Shown here one piece after another: positions 41,991 to 52,126 of a stretch of 64,000 nt of DNA. Made by a program: the position numbers and the translations under genes. Source of the DNA: CAVUCE01 sp963739985 (GTDB lineage Bacteria; Bacteroidota; Ignavibacteria; Ignavibacteriales; Ignavibacteriaceae); assembly GCA_963739985.1 (NCBI GenBank), contig CAVUCE010000004.1, positions 62,001 to 126,000 of the forward strand, read 5' to 3'. The notes under the pieces are model-generated. The model saw only the letters and a list, made by a program, of their open reading frames with translations, ran no database searches and was not told where the DNA came from. The first letter of the stretch is position 1. Every line of letters begins with the position of its first letter.

Positions 41991-44303
41991 TTATTTAAGT
42001 ATCATCATCTTCCTAACTTTTACAAAACTGCCCGCAGTCATTTTATAAAAATAAACACCGCTGGCAAGCCTGCTCCCATCAAAATGTACTCTATGAATTC
42101 CGGCGGAACGATCGGTATTTACCAGTTCTGATATTTCTTGACCAAGCGAGTTGAATATCTTAATATTTACATGCGATTGTTTTGATAATGAATACTCAAT
42201 TATAGTCGTGGGATTAAACGGATTTGGATAGTTTTGATAGAGTTTAAATTCGTTTGGTATGTTTTTGTCTGCAACCAAAGTAATATTATTAGTAACGTTT
42301 AACTGGTAAGTCTGTTCGTCTGTTTGTCCGTGTTTATTTGCAACAGAAACTTTAACAGTAAAATCTCCTTCACTTCCCGGTGCGGTTCCGGTAATCATTC
42401 CTGAATTTACGTCTATACTTAACCAATTAGGAGACGAAGCATCTAAAGAATAAGTAAGCGAATCAGCATAATCATTAAAAGATGTTACTTGATAATTATA
42501 GTTTCCACCGGGTTTTAACTTTGTTATCGGCTCCGAAGAAATTACAAGCGGGTAATCATAGACATCCCAGGAAATAGAAGCAGTATCAACGTTATTATAA
42601 GCAAATCCTGTTACAACAAATTTTTTATGAGCGGCTGTAGTTTCATTATTCATAAAATTATAACTGGAATCGCTATTGTTGATAAATGTATTATCAACAT
42701 TCCAATAAAAATTTAAACTAGTATTGTACGGATCTGATGAAGAGAATTTAAATGTTTCCGAATTTCCCGGCGCAACTAATACTTCTCTTTTGCTGATTGA
42801 AACGGGATCATAATTCACCAATATATTTTCAATCTTATATGGAGACCAGGCGGTTATTTCCGGCGGAAATTTATCTTCCAAAAATTTATAAAAAACATTT
42901 TTTGTGATTCGATCAACTGTGGGATCGGGATAATTGTTTGAAGAAGAATCGGTGTACAAACCGTCGGACCAATCAGTTGTAGCTCCGTTAAACAAAGCTC
43001 CGCCGTAAGATGAATAATACATCCCCATTGTTGCATGTCCATACTTAATAAACGAAGTATCAAAACCGACTGTAGGCGAAACTCCGAAAATTCTATAATT
43101 CATCGGGGTCATTTCTTTTCCCAGGACTGTAGGAACACCGTTTTTGTAAAAAAATGGGGTGCCGTCGGTTTCGTATCCTACAATTGCATCATCGTACCCA
43201 AACTGATCGCCGTCTTTCAATCCCGTTCCTTTGAAAACCCAATATTGAGTATTAAATGCAGCGTAATCTCCATAACCTGATGAATGCGGAAGTTTATCTC
43301 CCGAATTTACGTAACCGCCATCTTTAAAATTTACTCCCGTAAAAATATTTTCAGGATAATCTACCGGCGGCTTCCACCAGTTAACAGTGGTATAAAGAGA
43401 GTCAGCAGTATTGCCAAAAGGATCTAAATTCCGATCTTTATAACAAACCATAGTTTTGCCATTATCTTCAAAACGGACTTGCCACCAGCATGTATTTCCG
43501 GAAAGAATTATTACTCTGCCGCCGCTTTTTATAAAATTTTCAAGTTGTATTCTTTCTTCGTAAGACCAGTATTCATTATGACCGATTAAAAAGACTACTT
43601 TGTAATTTCCGCTTGAAAGGAAATTTGGATTTCTATCCAGATCATATTTTGCAGCATATTCCATTGAGATGTTATTTAATGTAGCCCAACTAATAAACTT
43701 AAAACCGTACTTATAAAAATCCGCACTTCCGTATGCGCCTAAAGGTAAAGCTGCAGGACGATGAAACGAAACTTTGTACGAACGCTTATAATCCGTCGAA
43801 TAATTATCGTACAAACATTTTCCGCCGTAATTGTTATACGCATTCCAGGTATTCGTAGAAAGTATATAAAGGACATTAGAAAATGAACCAGGCGATTTCG
43901 GTTTTACTATAAATAGAATACCATTAATTCCTCCGTTGGAAACAGGGAAATCCGCACGATAAACTCCGGGCTCCCAGCTTTCGGGAATTATCAATGAATA
44001 CGTCGATTTCCATCCACATCCATACCAATACGAACTATCTCTTTCAGATTGAATACCTCCGGAAATATTTTGATAGGAAGTTACATATCTGGCTATATCT
44101 GAGATTTTATAAATTGTAATGTTAAAAGGTGAAACAGAAGTCGAAATATGGAAGTCAATTGTATCTCCTTGAGTCACTGAAATGGTGCTTCCGTAACCGC
44201 CTTCTTGTGCGTATATTTGAAAGGTCAGAGCAAATAAAATTGTAATAAATAATAGATTAACAGTTCCCCGCTTTTTTTCCAAAAGATAAGACAGTAATTG
44301 CAA
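41991..44303 (-). CDS. Dimethylformamidase beta-subunit-like protein with Ig-like and T9SS sorting domains
   Basis: A 770-aa secreted protein. It starts at a TTG (44303) with AAGG about 6 nt upstream; the signal peptide is NLLFITILFALTFQIYAQ. Residues ~120-490 resemble the large domain of the N,N-dimethylformamidase beta subunit (VLYILSTNTWNAYNNYGGKC; KVVFLIGHNEYWSYEERIQL; GGRVIILSGNTCWWQVRFED). The active-site type of this domain group is poorly studied. A putative Ig-like segment follows at ~595-675 (YSLDASSPNWLSIDVNSG), and the C-terminus is a T9SS sorting domain (QNYPNPFNPTTIIEYS; FVKVRKMMIL). It probably acts on the cell surface; amidase activity on a small molecule is not implied. Confidence 0.82.
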   Translation of the reverse strand: MQLLSYLLEKKRGTVNLLFITILFALTFQIYAQEGGYGSTISVTQGDTIDFHISTSVSPFNITIYKISDIARYVTSYQNISGGIQSERDSSYWYGCGWKSTYSLIIPESWEPGVYRADFPVSNGGINGILFIVKPKSPGSFSNVLYILSTNTWNAYNNYGGKCLYDNYSTDYKRSYKVSFHRPAALPLGAYGSADFYKYGFKFISWATLNNISMEYAAKYDLDRNPNFLSSGNYKVVFLIGHNEYWSYEERIQLENFIKSGGRVIILSGNTCWWQVRFEDNGKTMVCYKDRNLDPFGNTADSLYTTVNWWKPPVDYPENIFTGVNFKDGGYVNSGDKLPHSSGYGDYAAFNTQYWVFKGTGLKDGDQFGYDDAIVGYETDGTPFFYKNGVPTVLGKEMTPMNYRIFGVSPTVGFDTSFIKYGHATMGMYYSSYGGALFNGATTDWSDGLYTDSSSNNYPDPTVDRITKNVFYKFLEDKFPPEITAWSPYKIENILVNYDPVSISKREVLVAPGNSETFKFSSSDPYNTSLNFYWNVDNTFINNSDSSYNFMNNETTAAHKKFVVTGFAYNNVDTASISWDVYDYPLVISSEPITKLKPGGNYNYQVTSFNDYADSLTYSLDASSPNWLSIDVNSGMITGTAPGSEGDFTVKVSVANKHGQTDEQTYQLNVTNNITLVADKNIPNEFKLYQNYPNPFNPTTIIEYSLSKQSHVNIKIFNSLGQEISELVNTDRSAGIHRVHFDGSRLASGVYFYKMTAGSFVKVRKMMILK

Positions 44304-44473
44304 TTTTTTACCTTAACAATAATATGACATTCATTATTTATATAAAGATACTATTGTTTTAAATTTAATTCTATAGATGATATATATTTATTAAATTTCA
44401 AATTTTGTTATGTGATAAAATTAAATTCATTTATGATTAAAAAGAATTTTCGTCTTTACTAAAAAGAACTTTT

Positions 44474-45739
44474 ATGGGACAAATCGTAAAATTAAAATAT
44501 AAAATATTTTATTTTGTCTGCATCTCACTAGTTATTTTGATAAGCGGATGTAAAGAGTCAGTCTCACCTCCATCATTAAGATTAACAACACCTAAACAGA
44601 CTGATCTTCAAAATAGCAGTTTTTATAATTTTATAGAGAAATTGAAAAAATCACCGATTGACAGTCGAAATGCTGTTTTACAAAAATACTTAGAGAATAA
44701 CGCGCATTCACCGGTAATTGGGAACAATCAACTTGCATGTTTTTATTTTATCGGCGATACATCAAAAGTTTTAATCAATGGAGATATTCAAAATGCCTGG
44801 AGTTTGCCTGACACTATGAATTCAATTTCTATTGGCGATAGCTCATTTTACTATAAAATTTACTTGCTGCCGCCTGACGGACGATTTGATTATACTTTTA
44901 ATATTAATGGAAAGACAATTCTTGATCCGCGTAATCCATATACAACTCCGAGCGGCTACGGTCTGCATTCTAGTTTTTCTATGCCTGAGTTTAAAGAAGA
45001 TTCAAGTAGAATATTCAGAGCCGGCATTCATCATGGAACTTTCGACAGTTTATTTATAACAAGCAAACTAACAGCAGTTCAGCCCAGAATGATCAAAATT
45101 TATAAGCCGGCAGGATATGACACTTTAGCAAATATCCCGGTATTAATTATGAACGATGGGTTTAAAGCTATTAAATACTGTTCATATCCAATAATTTTAG
45201 ATAATCTGATTGCCGATAATAAGATAAAACCTGTTCTTGTGGTTTTTATAGATTATAAAGAAGAAGATGCTAACTATGAAATTAACAGAACCAATGAGTA
45301 TATAAAATTTATCTGCGATGACATTTTACCGATAATTGAAAATAAATATAAAATTTCTAGACAACCAGAAAACCATGTAATTGCAGGCGTTTCCGCAGGC
45401 GCAAGTATATCAATATTAACAGTTTTTAAAAGGCCAGATAAATTCTTAAAAGCAGCCGGACAATCAACAACTATCACAGAAAAAATCTGGAATGCCTTAG
45501 GAAACAAAAAAGACTTACAAAATTTCAAATCTTATAAATTTTATTTTGATGTTGGAAGATTTGACCTGCTATCCGGTGCCGCTTATAATTATCCGTTTTT
45601 ATATGCCAATCAAAAAATAAACAAAAGAATGAATGAACTTGGGATAAAGCATTCATTCCATATTTATAACGATGGACACGAATGGGCAAATTGGAGAGAA
45701 AGAGTTGACGATATTTTAATTTATTTTTTCCGTCGTTAA
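44474..45739 (+). CDS. Lipoprotein esterase (esterase D/enterochelin esterase-like)
   Basis: A 421-aa lipoprotein. The lipobox LISGC places the lipidated Cys at residue 26. A beta-sandwich N-terminal part (VLINGDIQNAWSLPD; YKIYLLPPDGRFDYTFNING) resembles the CBM48/E-set domain of enterochelin esterase-like proteins, followed by an alpha/beta hydrolase: IYKPAGYDTLANIPVLIMND, nucleophile motif GVSAG (VIAGVSAGASIS), acid region FDVGRFD and the catalytic-type His in DGHEWANWRE. The substrate is unknown; siderophore, sugar ester or phytate-like esters are possible. No TonB receptor gene lies next to it. It is convergent with the broken T9SS gene at 45798. Confidence 0.85.
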   Translation: MGQIVKLKYKIFYFVCISLVILISGCKESVSPPSLRLTTPKQTDLQNSSFYNFIEKLKKSPIDSRNAVLQKYLENNAHSPVIGNNQLACFYFIGDTSKVLINGDIQNAWSLPDTMNSISIGDSSFYYKIYLLPPDGRFDYTFNINGKTILDPRNPYTTPSGYGLHSSFSMPEFKEDSSRIFRAGIHHGTFDSLFITSKLTAVQPRMIKIYKPAGYDTLANIPVLIMNDGFKAIKYCSYPIILDNLIADNKIKPVLVVFIDYKEEDANYEINRTNEYIKFICDDILPIIENKYKISRQPENHVIAGVSAGASISILTVFKRPDKFLKAAGQSTTITEKIWNALGNKKDLQNFKSYKFYFDVGRFDLLSGAAYNYPFLYANQKINKRMNELGIKHSFHIYNDGHEWANWRERVDDILIYFFRR

Positions 45740-45797
45740 ATATTTACATCTGCACGAACGCCATATTTGGGATCTCGAAAAAAATGATTTTTAAGTT

Positions 45798-47699
45798 TTA
45801 TTTCAGCAAAACCATCTTTTTAATTTGCGAATAATTTCCGGATGTAAGTTTGTAATAATAAATTCCGCTGGCTTTGTTATCGGCGTTGAAATTTATTTTA
45901 TGACTTCCCAATTGTTTATAATCGTTATCAATTAAACGCGCAACCTCTTTTCCAAGAACATCGTAAATTACTAGAGAAACATAACCACTTTTTGGTAATT
46001 CATATTCGATCGTAGTTGTGGGATTAAACGGATTTGGATAATTTTGAGAGAGCACAAATTTTGAGGGATAAAGTATATTTTTAGCGACATCTGAATAAGT
46101 TGTGTCTCCGTATAATTGTCCGTCTATTACTGCTCCAACCAGCTTATATATTTTTGTTGCAATACTATTTTCAATTTTAATGCTGTCAATTCCCCTTCCC
46201 TCAACCAAAGAGTAGGATTGCTGATCGGATGAGCAATTCTGAAATATTTTTTTCTTTAAGCCTGAATGATAAATATCAAAATTTTGCTCTCTTATTACTC
46301 CAAAGTATGAATAGTTTTTTGTATTAAATAACTGAAAATGTGAGGCTGATAAATCTAGAAATAAACTTTCTGAGTCGTCGGTTAAAGAATATTCGTAAAC
46401 CTTGGCGCCAGCTGTGTCAATTCTTAAATATTTTGTATTTCCTTCGGATGAATAAACAACAAAATATTTTTTACCATTTTTCATTAACAGTATCACCAGT
46501 TACTTCATTAAAGATCGTACTTTCTGTATTATTAGAAGAAGAATTAGGATATTCCTTTAAATCATATTTCCATTTATCACCAATGTGAAGTAGGAAAAAG
46601 TGATAAGAAAGTTGTATCGGCGTTAAGAGTTTTCAAAGTATCTGTGTTTCCATTATATAAATCATAAAGATGGTATGAGTCTTCTACATACAAGATGATT
46701 AGAGTTTTCCGGTTTATAAAATCCGGTTATGGTTTTATTAAAAGTATGCTCAAGAGTAAAACTCATTCCATAATTTGTAGATACATAAATTTCATTTGTA
46801 CTGGCTAAATAAATTTTCCCATTTTCTGTTTTTGAAACTTGAATCTGAACCGGCGGATTGGTTCCATATAATTTCTGATAGCATTCATTTGAATAACTAT
46901 TTAATAAAACATCATTCCACGATCCGGGCTTTGCATTTTCATCGGAAACGATTAAATGATTTCCATCATCATTGTTTACCTGCAGATAAATATGTGATGA
47001 GTCGGGATCAATAAATATCTTCTGTATAGCTTTAAACTTCCCCTTTACCAAATAGCTAAATGATAAAATACCATCTCTTAAAGTGAAAAGACTATCCCGC
47101 CACTCATTTAACACGTTATCACCTTTGACCAGATATAAAATTTTATCATCAAAAGGATTGATTCCGAGCAAACGATAATGTTGCAATGAATCAATTTCTT
47201 CCCAATTCCAGCCTCCGTCTGTGCTTTTCGAAATCGATCGATAATCAGAGTATAATAAGCTATCATTCTGATTTGAAATAAAAATTTTTGATATTGGATC
47301 AAAACTACCGGAAACTTCATTTCCATTCAAATTATCAAAGCGTATTATAGAAAAACCGCAGTCTATTCCGCACCCTATTTCTACGTAGATAAATTTAGCC
47401 GGGTCATTATTCCAAAATTCATAATCTTCTATTCCCGTATAATATGACATCACAAGATTTGTAATCCCTCCTTCGTATAAAAACATATTATCTTCCCCGG
47501 AATTAATATCTAAATGCCAGACACTATTGCCAATACTATTGTTGATCGGGTCTCCTTTTTCAAATTTCATACGATAAAAAAGATGTGTATTCCAGCTGCT
47601 ATCAACTAACCCGCGTAAAGTATTAAATGTATAGAAAGGTTCCTGAGCAAAATTGAACGATGATATAAGGATGATTAAGAGAGTTGTAAAATACTTCAT
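45798..47699 (-). pseudogene. Frameshifted BNR-repeat-like T9SS cargo gene
   Basis: One gene split into pieces. The 5' part starts at the ATG at 47699 (MKYFTTLLIILISSFNFAQ, signal peptide; GGGGA upstream) and contains BNR/Asp-box motifs (KSTDGGWNWEEI; VSTNYGMSF). Its frame ends in LVCRRLIPSL at 46662, but shifting by one base near 46690 gives LYVEDSYHLYDLYNGNTDTL; a second shift near 46595 gives LHIGDKWKYDLKEYPNSSSN and EVTGDTVNE; a third near 46478 gives NGKKYFVVYSSEG and leads into the T9SS sorting domain (QNYPNPFNPTTTIEYE; YSQIKKMVLL). All three need removal of one base; two lie in short T or A runs. The gene is thus decayed or mis-sequenced. Confidence 0.82.
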
Positions 47700-47763
47700 A
47701 TTTATTCCCCATTCCAAGTTCTTATCAAATGATAAGAAAATATAAAGCTAATATCAATTTAAT

Positions 47764-48495
47764 TTATAAAGACTTACGCTGGCGTGAAATTTCGAAAAGT
47801 AAAACCCCGGTTGCAACAGATACGTTTAAAGATTGAATTTTACCTTCCATTGGTATGTAAACTAAATGATCGCAATTTTCTGCTGTAAGTCGTCTTATAC
47901 CTTTTTCTTCATTCCCCATAACTAAAGCAATAGGAGTTTTATAATCTACTTCGGTATAACTTTTAGCATTTTCAAGTGAAGAACCAACAATCCAAAAGCC
48001 TTCATCTTTTAATTGTTTAAATACCTGAGCCAAGTTATTCACCGGACAAATTTTTACATGCTCGGCTGCACCGGCAGATGTTTTAATAACTGTAGAGTTA
48101 ACCGGGGCGCTGTTGTGTTTTGTAATTATTACTCCGTGAACTCCACTACATTCAGCGGTTCTTAAAATTGCTCCAAGGTTATGAGTATCTTGAATAGAAT
48201 CTAAAATTAAAATGAGCGGCTGTTGTGATTTTTTTGAGTAAGAAATGATCTGGTCCAGAGAGAAATATTTCATTTCCGATTTTATGGCAATTACACCCTG
48301 AGTATTCGGAGCTTTTGTATAATTGCTAAATTTCCCGGAAGGAATTTCCGTGCATTTAACTCCTTTTTTCTTGGCGGCAACTCTGATAGCAGTAATTATG
48401 GAACCTTTTTGGCCGTATAAGATATAAACTTGTTCAATTTCATCTTTTGAGTTTATCGCTTCTAGTACAGGCTTTCTTCCAATAATTAAATTCAT
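47764..48495 (-). CDS. rlmB: 23S rRNA (guanosine-2'-O) methyltransferase RlmB-like (SpoU family)
   Basis: A 243-aa SPOUT methyltransferase, most similar in layout to RlmB (Gm2251). The N-terminal substrate domain IIGRKPVLEAINSKDEIEQV is followed by the SpoU motifs: motif 1 LDSIQDTHNLGAILRTAECS, motif 2 VMGNEEKGIRRL, motif 3 IPMEGKIQSLNVSVATGVLL. The knot region looks intact. It is 24 nt downstream of lgt and closes the hisS-hypothetical-lgt-rlmB unit. TrmH-type tRNA specificity cannot be fully excluded. Confidence 0.9.
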   Translation of the reverse strand: MNLIIGRKPVLEAINSKDEIEQVYILYGQKGSIITAIRVAAKKKGVKCTEIPSGKFSNYTKAPNTQGVIAIKSEMKYFSLDQIISYSKKSQQPLILILDSIQDTHNLGAILRTAECSGVHGVIITKHNSAPVNSTVIKTSAGAAEHVKICPVNNLAQVFKQLKDEGFWIVGSSLENAKSYTEVDYKTPIALVMGNEEKGIRRLTAENCDHLVYIPMEGKIQSLNVSVATGVLLFEISRQRKSL

Positions 48496-48519
48496 TTATT
48501 CCTTAAACAGATTAAATAA

Positions 48520-49437
48520 TTATTTCTTTTTTGCGGCAACTTTTATCGGAGGCGGAACATATTTTTTGAGCTTATCTTTATTAACTGTAAAATAAATAAA
48601 CCCAATAATACCAACTACCATTAATACTACAGAAATTAATTGAGCTTCCGAGAGTCCAAACATTAAATGTGGATTTAATCTGATAAACTCAATTGAGAAT
48701 CTCTCCAAACCGGCAAGGAATAAATAAACAGAGAAAAGTTTTCCGTCAGGCCAAATATTCTTTCTTAATTTCCATAGAATTAAAAAGATAATAACCGCAA
48801 GAAAAAACTCATAAATCGGCGCGGGATGAAGTCTGATAACTTCATCAAATTTTGTTATTGTTCCATAATTATCACTGCCGACAACTTGTGAAGATAAAGA
48901 GTAATAATGGTATTTTGCCGCTAAGGCCGGATGACTTTGGAAAAATGTGCTCAACATATCATGTGGTTTAACTGTACCATTTGCGAAACTCGTTCCCCAT
49001 GGCAAGGAAGTTGGGATACCGTAATCACCGTCTCCGGCAAGCTGGCAACCAATTCTTCCAATTCCGTAGGCTAAAATTAACGAAGGCGCGGTAGCATCGG
49101 CAATAACAAGAAAAGGTATTTTTTTTCTTCTTACATAGATATAGATTGCGATAGTTGCTAAAATTAAACCGCCGTAAAAAGTTAATCCTCCGGGAGAAAA
49201 AGCGATCCATGGATTGGCTACAAAAGCATTCCAGTTTTCAATTAGATCTAAAAGCTTGCTTCCAATAATTCCGAATACAATTGCCAACAAAGTAATCTCT
49301 GTTGCTAATCCCGGATGAAGTTTTCTTCTTTCAAATTCTTTGTTAAGAATATAACTGGCTACTATAAATGCTATTCCGAGCATTAAGCCGTAACTATATA
49401 CTGTAAATGGACCAATTTTAACTATCTCAGGATACAT
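48520..49437 (-). CDS. lgt: Prolipoprotein diacylglyceryl transferase
   Basis: Lgt (305 aa) attaches diacylglycerol to the lipobox cysteine of prolipoproteins in the inner membrane. About seven membrane helices are visible; conserved segments are FSPGGLTFYGGLILA, the Lgt signature region YGIGRIGCQLAGDGDYGIPT, and RLHPAPIYEFFLAVIIF. A Lys-rich tail ends the protein. Its start overlaps the stop of the upstream hypothetical gene by one base (TAATG), so translation is coupled. Lipoprotein substrates such as the esterase at 44474 are present in this window. Confidence 0.95.
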   Translation of the reverse strand: MYPEIVKIGPFTVYSYGLMLGIAFIVASYILNKEFERRKLHPGLATEITLLAIVFGIIGSKLLDLIENWNAFVANPWIAFSPGGLTFYGGLILATIAIYIYVRRKKIPFLVIADATAPSLILAYGIGRIGCQLAGDGDYGIPTSLPWGTSFANGTVKPHDMLSTFFQSHPALAAKYHYYSLSSQVVGSDNYGTITKFDEVIRLHPAPIYEFFLAVIIFLILWKLRKNIWPDGKLFSVYLFLAGLERFSIEFIRLNPHLMFGLSEAQLISVVLMVVGIIGFIYFTVNKDKLKKYVPPPIKVAAKKK

Positions 49438-49961
49438 TATAAAAGACCTTCCCGGGAAAATGTGAATTTATCTTCAGCAACTTCAAAAGTGCAGAACTTT
49501 CTGTTGTTTTTCTTTTCAGGTAAAAATTCTTCTATTAAGATTATTTTTTTCTTAAAAACATTAAAATCAAATATTGCGCTATTAATACTTCCGTCTTGCT
49601 TAATAATATTAATTGTTTGTTTGCCGTATAAATCTTGAAAAAATACTTCAGCATCTGCGGGTGAAACTTCACTCATGTATTTTTGTTTCGTTTTAAGACC
49701 GAGTATACTAATGTCAATCTCGTTTTTTTTCTTTTCGGATTGAATAGTAATCTCATAATTAAGTGAGGAAAACAATTTTACTGTTTCCAAAGCTATGCAG
49801 TATTCTTGAACTTTTTTTTGCGGATTGTGTTGAAAATAAACCTTACAAACAAATTCTATTTCGGTCTCTTTTTTTTGCGGAATATGTTCCTTAATCGCTT
49901 CAATATTCTTTGCTCTTGCTTTAGGAACTTCCGGAATATTTTTCGGTTTTTTAAGCGGCAT
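49437..49961 (-). CDS. Hypothetical protein in the hisS-lgt operon
   Basis: A 174-aa protein I do not recognise. The N-terminal ~40 residues are basic and Pro/Lys-rich (MPLKKPKNIPEVPKARAKNI); the rest is predicted alpha-beta without a signal peptide or membrane helix (VQEYCIALETVKLFSSLNYE; KQDGSINSAIFDFNVFKKKI). It starts directly after the hisS stop (TAA then ATG) and overlaps lgt by one base, so it is translated as part of that operon. A cytoplasmic role tied to the operon is possible but unproven. Confidence 0.75.
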   Translation of the reverse strand: MPLKKPKNIPEVPKARAKNIEAIKEHIPQKKETEIEFVCKVYFQHNPQKKVQEYCIALETVKLFSSLNYEITIQSEKKKNEIDISILGLKTKQKYMSEVSPADAEVFFQDLYGKQTINIIKQDGSINSAIFDFNVFKKKIILIEEFLPEKKNNRKFCTFEVAEDKFTFSREGLL

Positions 49962-51222
49962 TTATTTGCTCAAAATATTTGATATTTCACTAACTTCCTT
50001 TATCCCGATTAACTGCTGTTCACCGGAATCCATATTCTTCAAATTTACTTTACCCGACTGATATTCTTCTCCGCCAACGAATAAAACGAAACGTGCACTT
50101 AATTTATTCGCTTCGCGCATCTGAGCTTTTACACTTCTATCAAGATAATCAAACTCGACTGAATAATTATTATTTCTAAAATATAATCCTAATTCAAATA
50201 CTTTGGAAGCCAAATCCTTATCCAAACGAACAATGTATAAATCAACCTTTTCATCGGCAGTAGTAAATGCTTTTTCATTTTCACAAGCCAGTAAAATTCG
50301 CTCAATACCCGCAGCAAATCCAATTCCCGGTGTAGGCTTTCCACCTAATTGCTCAATAAGAAGATCGTATCTACCACCTCCGCAAAGTGCGCTTTGTGAT
50401 CCGACTTTTCCGCTTACAATTTCAAATGTAGTTTTAGTATAATAATCTAATCCGCGAACAAGTTTCGGATCAATTTCAAAAGGAATGTTTGATTTTGTTA
50501 ATAACTCTTTTACTACTTCAAAATGTTCTCTGCTTTCGTCATCAATATAATCAATAAGAAGTGGAGCATTCTTTAATAATTTCTTGATCGCTTTCAATTT
50601 TACTGTCAAAAATTCTTAAGATATTTTTGTCAAATCTTTTTCTGCTGTCTTCAGATAAATCATTCTTTTTATCTTCCAGAAATTCCTTAAGAATTTTTTT
50701 GTACTTTTCTCTTGATTCGGGAACACCTAACGAATTTATTTTTACAGTAAGATCTTTAAGTCCTAATTGTTTCATTATTTGATACGGGATTTCAATTAGT
50801 TCAGCATCAAGCATTGGTGAAGAGCTACCTAAAGCTTCACCTCCGAATTGATGAAATTGTCTTTGTCTTCCAGCCTGCGGTCTTTCTTGTCGAAACATCG
50901 GTGAAATATAAAACAATTTATTCAAACCTTGTTGAGCTCCAAGAGAATGTTCGTTAAAGGCACGAACAACCGACGCAGTCATTTCAGGTTTTAAAGTTAC
51001 GCTGGTTTCGCTTCTATCTTGGAAGGTGTACATTTCTTTCCCGACTATATCGGTTTCTTCACCAATACCACGAGCGAAAAGATTTGTTTCTTCGAAAACG
51101 GGAGTTCTAATTTCTTTGTAATTAAAATTGGTGAATATTCTTTCAACAATATTTTCCAGATATTTCCAATTCCTAATTTCTGAGGGCAGAATATCTTTTG
51201 TACCTGTAATAGCTTTAATCAT
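49962..51222 (-). pseudogene. hisS: Histidyl-tRNA synthetase gene with one frameshift
   Basis: Class II HisRS in two overlapping frames. The 5' part (51222 down to 50551) has MIKAITGTKDILPSEIRNWK, motif 2 FRQERPQAGRQRQFHQFGGE and ends off-frame in IKECSTSY. The 3' part (from about 50574 to 49962) continues with KNAPLLIDYIDDESREHFEV, the His-specific LVRGLDYYTKTTFEIV, motif 3 GGGRYDLLIEQLGGKPTPGI and the anticodon-binding domain. Removing one base in AAAG at about 50571-50575 restores DQEIIKNAPLLIDYID. Because the enzyme is essential, this is either a sequence error, a dead copy with another hisS elsewhere, or a functional split gene. Confidence 0.88.
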
Positions 51223-51366
51223 ATTATTTTTTTTAAGATGAGTTTTCAGAATGAATTTTAATTTACTTAAACTAATGCAGTAAGGGAATAATTTTAGTTC
51301 AATCTACACACTACAAGTTGAAACAAATAGTATAACTCAGATTGTTCCGAGCAATTAATTGAAGTT

Positions 51367-51837
51367 TTACACTTCGAAATAATTTTCTTCTTCTTTTTTA
51401 ATTATTTCAAGAACTTCTTCTTCAGATGGTGCATTTAGAAGTTTCTCTCTAAATTCATCTTTGTTCATCATTCTGGAAATACGGCTTAACAGTTTTATGT
51501 GCTTGCTAACCAAATTATCTTTTCCGACTAAAAGGAAAACTAAATTAACCGGCTGACCATCAAGAGATTCATATTCTATAGTATTATTAGTTTTTCCAAA
51601 CGCAGCTAAAATATCAGTTACCGCATTTGTTTTTCCGTGGGGAATGGCAAAACCTTTTCCAACTCCGGTTGACATTATTTTTTCTCTCTCCAGCACACAT
51701 TCTCTCACCTTATCAATATCCTGCACACGGGAATCATCTTTGAAGAGATCAATCAATTCATTTATAACTTCATCCTTTGTGGTACCTTTAAGATTAGCAA
51801 CCACAAATTTCTTATTTAACAGATCTAATACTTTCAT
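51367..51837 (-). CDS. PTS IIA domain protein (fructose/nitrogen-regulatory type)
   Basis: A 156-aa EIIA of the fructose-mannitol family, similar in size to PtsN. The phosphorylatable histidine is in GKGFAIPHGKT (residue about 68). Other family parts are ELIDLFKDDSRVQDIDKVRE and NLVFLLVGKDNLVSKHIKLL. There is no EIIB or EIIC gene beside it, so it is likely regulatory (sensing phosphorylation state) rather than a sugar transporter part. A possible promoter lies at 51889-51917. It is upstream of hisS with a 144-nt gap. Confidence 0.85.
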   Translation of the reverse strand: MKVLDLLNKKFVVANLKGTTKDEVINELIDLFKDDSRVQDIDKVRECVLEREKIMSTGVGKGFAIPHGKTNAVTDILAAFGKTNNTIEYESLDGQPVNLVFLLVGKDNLVSKHIKLLSRISRMMNKDEFREKLLNAPSEEEVLEIIKKEEENYFEV

Positions 51838-51888
51838 TACTGACCGCCAATTTTCTTTGAATTAAAAATAACTGTAAAACAGATTCTA

Positions 51889-51917
51889 AATTTAACAATA
51901 CCTTATTAGTTTAGCAA
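51889..51917 (-). promoter_or_regulatory. Possible promoter of the PTS IIA gene
   Basis: Minus-strand TTGCTA (51912-51917), 17-nt spacer, TAAATT (51889-51894), 52 nt upstream of the ATG at 51837. Both boxes deviate from consensus. Confidence 0.4.
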
Positions 51918-52126
51918 TTAAAAGGGTTTGTATGCGAAACTTATTTTTTTGATGATTTGTGTATCACAAGCGGAAAACAGAAGGATTTTTAAAATTCACT
52001 AGCCAAATTATTGACCGGAATTAATTATTTAGTGAGGGGTTAATAATTAACAATAATGTTTAATTGTTACGATTTTATAAAGCCTATTCTTGATCAGAAA
52101 GAAAAAAGTTCTAAAGTAAGAATGCA

